Source: Massilia terrae
GTDB lineage: Bacteria > Pseudomonadota > Gammaproteobacteria > Burkholderiales > Burkholderiaceae_D
Direction: 5' to 3'
Length of the DNA stretch: 64,000 nucleotides
NCBI RefSeq assembly: GCF_024753145.1
Contig: NZ_JANUGU010000008.1
Span: 1 to 64,000 of the forward strand
Shown here piece by piece: positions 16,567-27,037 of this stretch. The notes beneath the pieces are model-generated. The model made no database searches. It was not told the DNA's origin and saw only the letters and a program-made list of their open reading frames with translations. Numbering within the stretch: position 1 is the stretch's first letter; every line of letters begins with the position of its first letter. The translations under genes were made by a program, and so were the position numbers.

Positions 16567-17736
16567 ATGCTGATCGACTTCTTCTACACGCTGCGCGACG
16601 CCAGGGTCCCGGTCACGATCCGGGAATTCCTGACGCTGCTCGAAGCGATGCGGAAGAACGTGATCTCGCCGTCGCTGGACGATTTCTACTGGCTGGCGCG
16701 GCTCACGCTGGTGAAGGACGAAGCCCACTTCGACAAGTTCGACCGCGCGTTCGGCGCCTACTTCAAGGGCATCGAGGCGGTGTTCGAGAATCCGGACGAG
16801 ATTCCGCTGGACTGGCTGGTCAAGCGCCTGCAGCGCGAACTGACGCCCGAGCAGGTCGCGCAGATCGAAAAGCTCGGCTACGACAAGCTGGCCGAGCGCC
16901 TGAAGCAGCTGCTGGCGGAGCAGAAGGAGCGGCACGAAGGCGGCAGCAGGTGGATCGGCACCGGCGGCACCTCGCCCTTCGGTAACAGCGGCGCCAACCC
17001 GGAAGGCATCCGCATCGGCGGCAAGGGCGGCCGGCGCAGCGCGGTCAAGGTCTGGGACCAGCGCGCCTACCGCGACTACGACGGCGAGCGCGAGCTCGGC
17101 ATCCGCAACATCAAGGTGGCGCTGCGCCGGCTGCGGCGCTTCGCGCGCCAGGGCGCGGCCGAGGAACTGGCGCTGGACGACACCATCCGCGCCACCGCCA
17201 GCAACGCCGGCTACCTCGACATCCGCATGCAGCCCGAACGCAAGAACCGCATCAAGGTGCTGATGCTGCTGGACGTCGGCGGCACCATGGACGACCACGT
17301 CGAGCGCACCGAGGAGCTGTTCTCGGCGGCGAAGAGCGAATTCAAGAACATGGAGTTCTACTACTTCCACAACTGCGTCTACGACTACCTGTGGAAGAAC
17401 AACCGGCGCCGTCACGCGGAGCGCTCTCCCACCTGGGACGTGCTGCGCAAATACCCGCCCGATACACGCCTGATCTTCGTCGGCGACGCCACCATGAGCC
17501 CGTACGAGATCGTGCAGCCAGGCGGTTCGGTCGAATACCACAACGAGGAAGCCGGGGCCGAGTGGCTGGCGCGCTTCTGCCATGCCTTCCCCAAGTTCGC
17601 ATGGCTCAATCCCGAGCCGGAAAACCTGTGGCAGTACCGGCAATCGATCTCGATCATCCGCCAGATCGTCAGCAACCGCATGTTCCCGGTGACGATCGAT
17701 GGGCTGGAGCGCGCCATGCGCACGCTCAGTCGCTAA
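16567..17736 (+). CDS. VWA domain protein (CoxE-like), MoxR partner
   Basis: The 389-residue protein has an N-terminal helical region (MLIDFFYTLRDARVPVTIREF) and a C-terminal von Willebrand factor A domain. The metal-site motif expected as DxSxS reads DVGGT at 236-240, so the second position is Gly and the third Thr. A later acidic site appears in FVGDATMSPYEI. It lacks a signal peptide, so it acts in the cytoplasm with the MoxR ATPase encoded upstream. CoxE/MoxR pairs help mature metalloenzymes; the client here is unknown. A glycine-rich stretch lies at about 125-150. Confidence 0.85.
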   Translation: MLIDFFYTLRDARVPVTIREFLTLLEAMRKNVISPSLDDFYWLARLTLVKDEAHFDKFDRAFGAYFKGIEAVFENPDEIPLDWLVKRLQRELTPEQVAQIEKLGYDKLAERLKQLLAEQKERHEGGSRWIGTGGTSPFGNSGANPEGIRIGGKGGRRSAVKVWDQRAYRDYDGERELGIRNIKVALRRLRRFARQGAAEELALDDTIRATASNAGYLDIRMQPERKNRIKVLMLLDVGGTMDDHVERTEELFSAAKSEFKNMEFYYFHNCVYDYLWKNNRRRHAERSPTWDVLRKYPPDTRLIFVGDATMSPYEIVQPGGSVEYHNEEAGAEWLARFCHAFPKFAWLNPEPENLWQYRQSISIIRQIVSNRMFPVTIDGLERAMRTLSR

Positions 17737-17747
17737 CAATTCCACAA

Positions 17748-17772
17748 CCGTCGCTCCCGCGCAGGCGGGAGC
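17748..17772. repeat. Single palindromic repeat (GCTCCC type)
   Basis: A lone core (ccgtcgctcccgcgcaggcg onward) lies in the 104-bp gap. No opposed partner follows. Confidence 0.7.
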
Positions 17773-17840
17773 TGCCCTCGTGGCTGGAAATGCCACTGTA
17801 CGGGTTTGTAGGCCGGCGATGCTTCGGCTAAGATCGAAGC

Positions 17841-19355
17841 ATGAAGGAAGGACCGAACTCCAAGGGTGACATGATCGCTTCGCTGCTGCAGGAGGCGCTC
17901 GGCCTGCACAGGCAAAACAAGCTGGAGGCCGCGCGGGAGCGGTATCAGCGGGTCCTGGCCATCGCCCCGGACCATTTCGATGCACTGCATCTGCTGGGCG
18001 TGGCCGCGCGCCAGCTCGGCGACCCGGCATCCGCCGTCGGCCTGATCGAACGTGCGCTTGAGGTACGCCCGGACTCGGCGGCGGCGCACTGCAATCTTGG
18101 CGCCGCCCTGCGCGACCTTGGGCGCCTGCACGACACGCTGGCCAGCTACGACCGGGCGATCGCGCTCAAGCCGGATTACGTCCTCGCGATCTGCAACCGC
18201 GGCAATACGCTGCGCGGCCTGGGCCGGCTGCAAGAAGCGACGCGCAGCTACGAAGCGGCGCTCGAGATCGATCCGGCTTATCCGGAAGCGCACTGCCATC
18301 TGGCCATCCTGCTGCAGGATGCCGGGCACGCGGCGAACGCCCTTGCGAGCGCGGACCGCGCGCTGCGCGCACGGCCCAGGTATGCCCAGGCCTGGTCCGT
18401 ACGCGCCGATGCCTTGCAGAACCTGCAGCGCTTTGATGAAGCAGTACTCAGCTACGACAAATCGATCGACATCGATCCGATGCGGCCGCAAACCTGGTGC
18501 TCGCGTGGCACCGCCCTGCAAAGGCTCCAGCGCTTTGAAGAAGCACTGGACAGCTATGACCGCGCGATCCAGCTGCAAGCGCAATACCCGCTGGCGCATC
18601 AATATCGCGGCAATAGCTTGCGCGCGCTGCAGCGCATGGACGAAGCTGTTGCCGCCTACCAGCTGGCGCTCTCGCAAGGAGCGGCACCCGACGAAATTTC
18701 GTACGCCCTTGCCTCGCTGGGCGTCGGGCAGGCGCCAGCGCAACCGCCGAGCGGTCATGTGAGAACGCTGTTCGACCAGTATGCCGGTCATTTCGACCGG
18801 CACTTGGTCGAGAACCTGAAGTACCGCGTTCCCGCACTGCTCGACGCCGCCATTCGCCGGCACCTCGTGTCGGAACAGATGGATACGCTGGACATGGGTT
18901 GCGGCACCGGACTGTTCGCGCCCAGCCTTCGCGCCTACTCGCGCCGCCTCGAAGGCGTCGACCTGTCGCAAGGGATGCTCGACCGCGCACGCGATCGCGG
19001 GCTGTACGACCATCTTGCGTGCGCCGATCTGGGCTCGTTCCTGTCCAATTCGCAGGCGCGTTATGACCTGATCGTCGCTGCCGACGTCTTCGTCTACATC
19101 GGCGACCTGGCGGAAGTTTTTTCGCAGGTGTCCAGGGCATTGCGTCCCGATGGACTGTTCTGCTTTACCGTGGAGGCGGGCACGGAGCAGGATTTTGCCC
19201 TCACGCCTTCGCAGCGCTATGCGCATTCGATCGACTACGTGCGCCGCCTGGCGCTTGGCGCCCATCTCCGCATGCTCGAAGCCGAGCAGGAAGTTGGACG
19301 CTGCGAAGGGGAAGTCGAAGTTCCGGTGTTCGCGGTCGTCCTCCAAAACCGCTAA
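17841..19355 (+). CDS. TPR-containing SAM-dependent methyltransferase
   Basis: Residues about 5-290 consist of roughly eight tetratricopeptide repeats of 34 residues, several with the DSYDRAIQL and CNRGNTLRGL patterns. Residues about 310-504 form a class I methyltransferase: motif I LDMGCGTGLF near residue 350, an acidic end of strand 2 in GVDLSQGMLDRAR, and FCFTVEAGTEQDF later. COG4976-like proteins share this architecture. The methyl acceptor is unknown; the repeats suggest a protein partner. The 3' end overlaps the convergent gene by 4 bp. Confidence 0.88.
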   Translation: MKEGPNSKGDMIASLLQEALGLHRQNKLEAARERYQRVLAIAPDHFDALHLLGVAARQLGDPASAVGLIERALEVRPDSAAAHCNLGAALRDLGRLHDTLASYDRAIALKPDYVLAICNRGNTLRGLGRLQEATRSYEAALEIDPAYPEAHCHLAILLQDAGHAANALASADRALRARPRYAQAWSVRADALQNLQRFDEAVLSYDKSIDIDPMRPQTWCSRGTALQRLQRFEEALDSYDRAIQLQAQYPLAHQYRGNSLRALQRMDEAVAAYQLALSQGAAPDEISYALASLGVGQAPAQPPSGHVRTLFDQYAGHFDRHLVENLKYRVPALLDAAIRRHLVSEQMDTLDMGCGTGLFAPSLRAYSRRLEGVDLSQGMLDRARDRGLYDHLACADLGSFLSNSQARYDLIVAADVFVYIGDLAEVFSQVSRALRPDGLFCFTVEAGTEQDFALTPSQRYAHSIDYVRRLALGAHLRMLEAEQEVGRCEGEVEVPVFAVVLQNR

Positions 19356-20179
19356 GCCGGCAGCGACAGCAGCTTGTGCAGCGCCGCCACCAGATGCCGG
19401 TCCGCCACCGGCTTGTCGAGCAGCCCGCGCACGCCGGCGTCGCGCGCCCGCCCGCTGTCATAGGCGAAGCTGCGGCTGACGAGAAACACCACCGCCGTCC
19501 GCTCCGCCCCCGACTGCTTCTTGATCACGCTGCACAGCGCATACGGATCGATGCCCGGCGTCGATGTATTGATCATCACCAGCGACACCGGCGTCTCGTC
19601 GCACAGCCGCACCGCCGCCGGCGCGCTGTCGGTCCACTCGACCGGCGCGCGGCGGCTGGGCAGCACCTCGGCCACGTGGTCGCGGAAGGAGCCGCCCTTG
19701 TCGATGATGAGCACCGCGCCGGAAGGCGGCGGCCGGCGCCTGCTATCGTAGGACGCGGCAACGGCATCGTCGCCCAGGCGCGGATGGCGGCGGCGGTCGA
19801 TCGCCACCGGCTTGCCGGGTTCGGCCAGTTGTCCGAGCGCCTGCTCGCGCCGGGTCATCAGCTGGGTCAGCATCAGGTGCAGCCGCACGCCGTCCAGTGG
19901 TTTGTCCAGGATCGGCCAGCCGCAATCCCGCGCCCCGCTCCCGATCACCAGCGCCGGCTGCACCGGGCAGGGCCGTACCGACTCCAGTTGCGCCAGGGCA
20001 GCACCGTCGTCGCCGTTGGCGAGAAATACGTCCGGCTCTTGCAAACTCTCGTCCAAGAGGCAAAAATACGCCGGTCCCGCGGCCGGCGAGCCCGCCAGCG
20101 CCGCGGCCAGCTGCGTGCCCTCCCCCGGGTCGAAACCGATCAGGCGAACCGCAAACGTCGGTTTGGCTGCAGCATGCAT
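19352..20179 (-). CDS. Tandem degenerate receiver-domain protein
   Basis: The 275-residue protein seems to contain two CheY-like halves. The first (about 8-110) ends in a WPILDKPLDGVRLHLML helix and the second (about 150-275) in GLLDKPVADRHLVAALHKLL, both showing the conserved LDKP element of receivers. In the second half the phospho-acceptor position reads MINTSTPGID, with Asn in place of Asp, and the first acidic pair is reduced to one Asp (IIDKG). It is therefore probably not phosphorylated. No output domain is present. It is convergent with the TPR methyltransferase gene. Confidence 0.65.
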   Translation of the reverse strand: MHAAAKPTFAVRLIGFDPGEGTQLAAALAGSPAAGPAYFCLLDESLQEPDVFLANGDDGAALAQLESVRPCPVQPALVIGSGARDCGWPILDKPLDGVRLHLMLTQLMTRREQALGQLAEPGKPVAIDRRRHPRLGDDAVAASYDSRRRPPPSGAVLIIDKGGSFRDHVAEVLPSRRAPVEWTDSAPAAVRLCDETPVSLVMINTSTPGIDPYALCSVIKKQSGAERTAVVFLVSRSFAYDSGRARDAGVRGLLDKPVADRHLVAALHKLLSLPA

Positions 20180-20322
20180 GGCGTGGACCCTGAACCAGCG
20201 TCCCCAAAAAGTCCAATCTAGTCGCGATTGGGCAAAACAACAAGCCCGGAAAGCTTCCGGCTTCGATATTTTCCCGACGACAAGCTAGAATGCGCGAGCA
20301 TCCGTACAAATAAAGATCCAGC

Positions 20323-22320
20323 ATGGCGACTAAAAAACCGGCAACCGACTACAGCGAATCATCCATCCGCGTCCTCAAAGGACTGGAACCGGTCAAGCAG
20401 CGACCGGGCATGTACACCCGTACCGAAAACCCGCTGCACATCATCCAGGAGGTGATCGACAACGCCTCCGACGAGGCGCTTGGCGGCCACTGCCGCAACA
20501 TCGGCGTGACGATGAACGCGGACGGCTCGGTGACGGTGGAGGACGACGGCCGCGGCATCCCGGTCGGCCTGCACCCCGAGGAAAACGTGCCGACGGTGGA
20601 AATCGTGTTCACCCGCCTGCACGCCGGCGGCAAGTTCGACAAGGGCTCGGGCGGCGCCTACGCGTTTTCCGGCGGCCTGCACGGTGTCGGCGTGTCCGTC
20701 ACCAATGCGCTGTCCACGCGCCTGAAGATTGAAGTGTGGCGCAAGGACGAGGCCGGCAACGGCTACCACGAGATGGCCTTCGCCGACGGCGACGTGGTCG
20801 AACCGCTGGTCTCGCGCCCGGCCCCGCGCGACGGCAAGAAGTCCGGCACGCGTGTGACCGCCTGGCCGAACGCGAAGTATTTTGACTCGCCCAACATCCC
20901 GATGGCCGAGATGCAGCGCCTGTTGCGCTCCAAGGCCGTGCTGCTGCCGGGCGTGACCGTCACGCTCACCAACGCCAAGACCGGCGACGTCCAGACCTGG
21001 CGCTACGACGAGGGCCTGCGCGGCTACCTGAACGAGGCGCTGGCCCAGGTCAGCAATGGCCAGCCGGTGATCCCGGTGTTCGAGGGCGCGCAGTTCGCCA
21101 CCGGCGGCGACGACGGCTTCGCGGAAGGCGAAGGCGCGGCGTGGGTGGTGGCCTGGACCGAAGAGGGCACGGTGGTGCGCGAATCCTACGTGAACCTGAT
21201 CCCGACGGTATCCGGCGGTACCCACGAATCGGGACTGCGCGAAGGCCTGTTCGGCGCCGTGAAGAGCTTCGTCGAGCTGCACTCGCTGCTGCCGAAGGGC
21301 GTCAAGCTGTTGCCGGAAGACGTGTTCGCGCGCGTCTCCTTCGTCCTGTCGGCCAAGGTGCTGGACCCGCAGTTCCAGGGCCAGACCAAGGAGCGCCTGA
21401 ACTCGCGCGACGCGGTCAAGCTGGTCGCGACCTTCACCCGTCCCTCGCTGGAGCTGTGGCTCAACGAGCACGTCGAGCACGGCAAGAAGCTGGCCGACCT
21501 GGTGATCAAGCAGGCGCAGTCGCGCATGCGTTCGGCGCAGAAGGTCGAGAAGAAGAAATCGTCCGGCGTCGCGGTCCTGCCGGGCAAGCTGACCGATTGC
21601 GAATCGAGCGACATCACGCGCAACGAGCTGTTCCTGGTCGAGGGCGATTCGGCGGGCGGCTCGGCCAAGATGGGACGCGACAAGGAATTCCAGGCCATCC
21701 TGCCCCTGCGCGGCAAGGTGCTCAACTCCTGGGAAACCGAGCGTGACCGCCTGTTCGCCAACAACGAGATCCACGACATCGCGGTGGCGATCGGCGTCGA
21801 TCCGCACGGCCAGGACGACAGCCCGGACCTGACCGGCCTGCGCTACGGGAAGATCTGCATCCTGTCCGATGCGGACGTGGACGGCTCGCACATCCAGGTG
21901 CTGCTGCTGACGCTGTTCTTCAAGCACTTCCCTGCCCTGTTCAAGAATGGCCACATCTGCGTGGCGCGCCCGCCGCTGTACCGCGTGGACGTGCCGGCGC
22001 GCGGCAAGAAGCCGATCCAGAAGCTGTACGCGCTGGATGACGGCGAGCTGCTGGCGATCGAGGACAAGCTGAAGAAGGAAGGCATGAAGGAAGGCGCGTG
22101 GGGCATCTCGCGCTTCAAGGGCCTGGGCGAGATGAACGCCGAGCAGCTGTGGGAGACCACCATGAACCCGGACACGCGGCGCCTGCTGCCGGTGGCGTTC
22201 GGCGACTTCGGTTTCGCCGAGTCGGCGGCGCGCTTCAATATGCTGATGGGTAAAGGCGAAGCGGCGGCGCGGCGCGCCTGGATCGAGGAGCACGGGAACG
22301 AGACGGAGGCTGACATCTGA
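20323..22320 (+). CDS. parE: DNA topoisomerase IV subunit B
   Basis: The 665-residue protein has the GHKL ATPase domain (EVIDNASDEAL, DDGRGIPVG, GGLHGVGVSVTNALS) and a Toprim domain with EGDSAGGSAKMGRD and DADVDGSHI. These are ParE rather than GyrB features, and parC follows in the same direction. ParE supplies ATP turnover for decatenation of daughter chromosomes. The start MATKKPATDYSESSIRVLKG matches the family. Confidence 0.97.
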   Translation: MATKKPATDYSESSIRVLKGLEPVKQRPGMYTRTENPLHIIQEVIDNASDEALGGHCRNIGVTMNADGSVTVEDDGRGIPVGLHPEENVPTVEIVFTRLHAGGKFDKGSGGAYAFSGGLHGVGVSVTNALSTRLKIEVWRKDEAGNGYHEMAFADGDVVEPLVSRPAPRDGKKSGTRVTAWPNAKYFDSPNIPMAEMQRLLRSKAVLLPGVTVTLTNAKTGDVQTWRYDEGLRGYLNEALAQVSNGQPVIPVFEGAQFATGGDDGFAEGEGAAWVVAWTEEGTVVRESYVNLIPTVSGGTHESGLREGLFGAVKSFVELHSLLPKGVKLLPEDVFARVSFVLSAKVLDPQFQGQTKERLNSRDAVKLVATFTRPSLELWLNEHVEHGKKLADLVIKQAQSRMRSAQKVEKKKSSGVAVLPGKLTDCESSDITRNELFLVEGDSAGGSAKMGRDKEFQAILPLRGKVLNSWETERDRLFANNEIHDIAVAIGVDPHGQDDSPDLTGLRYGKICILSDADVDGSHIQVLLLTLFFKHFPALFKNGHICVARPPLYRVDVPARGKKPIQKLYALDDGELLAIEDKLKKEGMKEGAWGISRFKGLGEMNAEQLWETTMNPDTRRLLPVAFGDFGFAESAARFNMLMGKGEAAARRAWIEEHGNETEADI

Positions 22321-22343
22321 TTATGCGGCCGTTCGCGCGGTCT

Positions 22344-22421
22344 ATGGGTCCCCGCCTTCGCGGGGACGACGATTCATAAGCTAACTCCAAAGCCGTCGTT
22401 CCCGCGTAGGCGGGAACCCAT
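22344..22421. repeat. Outward-facing pair of palindromic repeats
   Basis: A copy in the atgggtcccc... orientation lies at 22344-22371 and a cgtcgttcccgcg... copy at 22394-22421. Their order is reversed compared with the other pairs. It carries the gcgcggtctatgggtcc flank and lies between parE and parC. Confidence 0.8.
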
Positions 22422-22486
22422 AGAACGCTAGCAGCACTGCACCGTCAACGATTAGCCAGCCTCGAACACAGACAGAACAAAGAACT

Positions 22487-24832
<2,346 letters not shown>

Positions 24833-24850
24833 GCTACCCAAACACCAAAC

Positions 24851-24885
24851 AACGTCGTCCCCGCGCAGGCGGGGACGACGTTTTT
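24851..24885 (+). terminator. Palindromic repeat acting as terminator after parC
   Basis: A 14-bp perfect stem (aacgtcgtccccgc at 24851-24864, gcggggacgacgtt at 24869-24882) with a gcag loop is followed by a short T run. It belongs to the repeat family of this window and also sits at the end of the convergent dsbC-like gene. Confidence 0.75.
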
Positions 24886-24907
24886 AAACGGCAGCTCTAC
24901 TCAGCTT

Positions 24908-25633
24908 TTACGACTTCGGCTTCGACGCATCCAGCCTGGCATTCAAGGTCGCCACATCGAAGCCGGTAATGGTCCGGGTGCCGTCGTAGAAGTACACCGT
25001 CGGCGTGCCCATCACATGCAGCTTGCGCGCCAGCGCGATCACCTGGTCGTTCGGCGTGGCGCAGTTTGCCGCCGGCGCCGCCTTCCCTTCATCCATCCAC
25101 TGCTCCCACGCCTTGGACCGATCAGCCGCGCACCAGATATCGCGGCCCTTGACCGTCGAATCGTCCGACAGGATATTCAGCAGGAAGGTGTACACAGTGA
25201 CGTTGTCGACGTTCTTCATCGTCGCGTGCAGCTTCTTGCAGTATGGGCAGTTCGGATCCTCGAACACCGCCATCACCCGCGAGCCGTTGCCCTTGACCGT
25301 CTTGATCGCGAGGTTCAGCGGCAGGTCGTTGAAGCTGGGGATGCCCGCCAGCGTGTCCATCCGCTCGCGCGTCAGGTCCTTCAGCGTGGTCAGGTCGACG
25401 ACCTTCCCGACGAACATGTAGCGCGCCGTCTCGTCGGTGTAGAAAATGTCGCCGCCCGTGCGCACCTCGTACAGGCCGCCGTACGGCGTCTTCGTCACCG
25501 CGTCCACTTTGACATTCTTGCCCATGCGCGGCTCGACCACCTGCTTGATGCGCGCCTCGTCCGGCGTTTCCGCCTGCAGCTGTGCGCTCGCCAGCGCGGC
25601 GGCCAGCACCAGCGCAGCTTTTTTCCATTCCAT
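24908..25633 (-). CDS. DsbC-like thiol:disulfide isomerase
   Basis: The 241-residue precursor has a signal peptide (to about residue 21, QAE), an N-terminal dimerisation domain and a thioredoxin domain with the redox motif CPYC at 129-132 (DPNCPYCKKLH). A second cysteine pair (C168 and C191) corresponds to the structural disulfide of DsbC. The cis-proline loop reads MGTPTVYF. The protein would reshuffle wrong disulfides in the periplasm. The gene is followed on its strand by the parC terminator palindrome. DsbG-like function cannot be excluded. Confidence 0.9.
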   Translation of the reverse strand: MEWKKAALVLAAALASAQLQAETPDEARIKQVVEPRMGKNVKVDAVTKTPYGGLYEVRTGGDIFYTDETARYMFVGKVVDLTTLKDLTRERMDTLAGIPSFNDLPLNLAIKTVKGNGSRVMAVFEDPNCPYCKKLHATMKNVDNVTVYTFLLNILSDDSTVKGRDIWCAADRSKAWEQWMDEGKAAPAANCATPNDQVIALARKLHVMGTPTVYFYDGTRTITGFDVATLNARLDASKPKS

Positions 25634-25645
25634 TCTTGTCTCCTG

Positions 25646-26425
25646 TCAGCCGTGCGGCGCGATCGATCGGGCGATCTGTGCCGCGCAAGCCTGTGCATTG
25701 TCGTTGCGGCGCCGGGCAAGCGTGTCGCCCCAGCGCCGGCGATTGAATTGTTCGGCGGAGTCATCGTCTCCCGGCGGCGCAAGCTGCTTCTCCCATTCGT
25801 TCAGCGCGTCGGTGCAGTTGACGTCTTCCTCAGTGAACCAGGCGGCGGCAACCGTCGCCCCCAGCATGCGCTCGCGCAAGCGGGCGCGGTCGTGCTGCCA
25901 CGCCAGCAGGTGTTGCACTTGCTGGTCTGACAGGCCGCCAGGATCGGGCGCGCTGAAACGTTCGCTCGCCACCATCCGCGCTTCTTCCTGCAGATAGGCG
26001 TCGTAGGCGATGGCGAGGTGGTCGGCTTCGCCGGCGGCGGGTTGTCGCAGGCGTCCGGTGACGAACTGGCGCAGCTGCGCCAGCATGGCCTGGCGGTCGG
26101 ATGGTTTGGACTTGACGAGAAAGCCGTCCATCAACTTGCGCAAGGCGAGGTCCGGGACCAGGTGGCCGAGCGCATCGACGGCGATATTGGCATCGCGCGG
26201 CACTTGCATATCGAAAGCCGGGGCCGCAGGCGATGCGCTGCGCAGCAGGCCAGGACCGACCGGATCGTTCCACGAACCGGCCTTCGCCGGCGCGTCCGCA
26301 GGGGCTTCCGCCGGCCGCTGCCATAACACCACCCCATACACGCCGACCGCCACCGCGGCGGCGCCGGCGATGCCGAGTGCGAGCTTGCTGTCGAACACGA
26401 CGTCAAGCAGTCCGGTGCTGCGCAT
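25646..26425 (-). CDS. Membrane-anchored protein, possibly lipase-chaperone-like
   Basis: The 259-residue protein has one N-terminal membrane helix (about residues 15-35), a Pro/Ala linker and a helical periplasmic domain. The segments LRKLMDGFLVKSKPSDRQAM and AYDAYLQEEARM resemble the lipase-specific foldase (LifO/LimK) pattern, and the topology agrees. However, the protein is shorter than most foldases, the classic RxxFDY motif is not intact, and no lipase gene adjoins, so the call is tentative. Its ATG shares one base with the stop of the NTF2-like gene (TGATG), indicating coupling. Confidence 0.5.
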   Translation of the reverse strand: MRSTGLLDVVFDSKLALGIAGAAAVAVGVYGVVLWQRPAEAPADAPAKAGSWNDPVGPGLLRSASPAAPAFDMQVPRDANIAVDALGHLVPDLALRKLMDGFLVKSKPSDRQAMLAQLRQFVTGRLRQPAAGEADHLAIAYDAYLQEEARMVASERFSAPDPGGLSDQQVQHLLAWQHDRARLRERMLGATVAAAWFTEEDVNCTDALNEWEKQLAPPGDDDSAEQFNRRRWGDTLARRRNDNAQACAAQIARSIAPHG

Positions 26426-26943
26426 CAGTACTTCTTCTCGATTGCCTGCGTCGCCGCCGGCGCCGCGCCGGGAACACGGGTCGTCACGTCAACCGGCGAA
26501 GCATAGCGCACCGCGACCTGCCAGCCGTCGCCGTTGCGCTTCCAGGTGTCCACAACGAACACCTTTTTCGCCAGACTCGTATCGGTGGAATCAATGGTCC
26601 ACAGGAAACTCACCACCATCAGGTCGGGGTACTCGTGCACCGCCATCTGGGTGACCGCCGATTTGAACGGCGCCAGTGCGAGCGATTGCCTAAGCGATTC
26701 CGCACGCGGCGTCGGCACGCCAGGCGCAGCGCTGCTGCGCAGCTCGAAGCGGTCCGCGACCAGCTTGTCGAGCGTGGCGGTGTCGTGCCTCGCGACGGCG
26801 TCGGCCCAATCGTTTTCAAGGGTTGTGAAGGTCAGCACATTGCGTGTCATGGTCGGTACCCCGCGCTTCGGCACCTCGGCCTGACCACCCGCAATCGCGC
26901 TCGCACAGGCCAGCGAGGCCGCAAGAATATACAGTCGTTTCAT
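26425..26943 (-). CDS. Exported NTF2-like (SnoaL-type) protein
   Basis: The 172-residue precursor begins with a signal peptide (MKRLYILAASLACASAIAGG). The mature part has the NTF2-like pattern of an N-terminal helix (FTTLENDWADAVARHDTATL), then ADRFELRSSAAP and curved beta strands ending in GDGWQVAVRYASPV. Such folds bind small ligands or serve in calcium/calmodulin-associated families. The start at 26943 is selected from three in-frame candidates because it opens the signal peptide. It precedes the possible foldase gene, sharing one base with it. Confidence 0.75.
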   Translation of the reverse strand: MKRLYILAASLACASAIAGGQAEVPKRGVPTMTRNVLTFTTLENDWADAVARHDTATLDKLVADRFELRSSAAPGVPTPRAESLRQSLALAPFKSAVTQMAVHEYPDLMVVSFLWTIDSTDTSLAKKVFVVDTWKRNGDGWQVAVRYASPVDVTTRVPGAAPAATQAIEKKY

Positions 26944-27037
26944 AGGCATCGGCAAAAGTTGAACGCAAACCGGCAGCCGCGGAACAAGTCCGCGGCTGCC
27001 GTCCCAGTCTAGCTTACTTCGCCAGACCAAACACTAC

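Noticed and set aside
14265..17736. A single functional locus of cytochromes and MoxR/VWA genes for a known oxidase or CO dehydrogenase
   Set aside because: CoxE-like similarity alone is not enough: no molybdenum hydroxylase, oxidase or cox subunit gene is present nearby.
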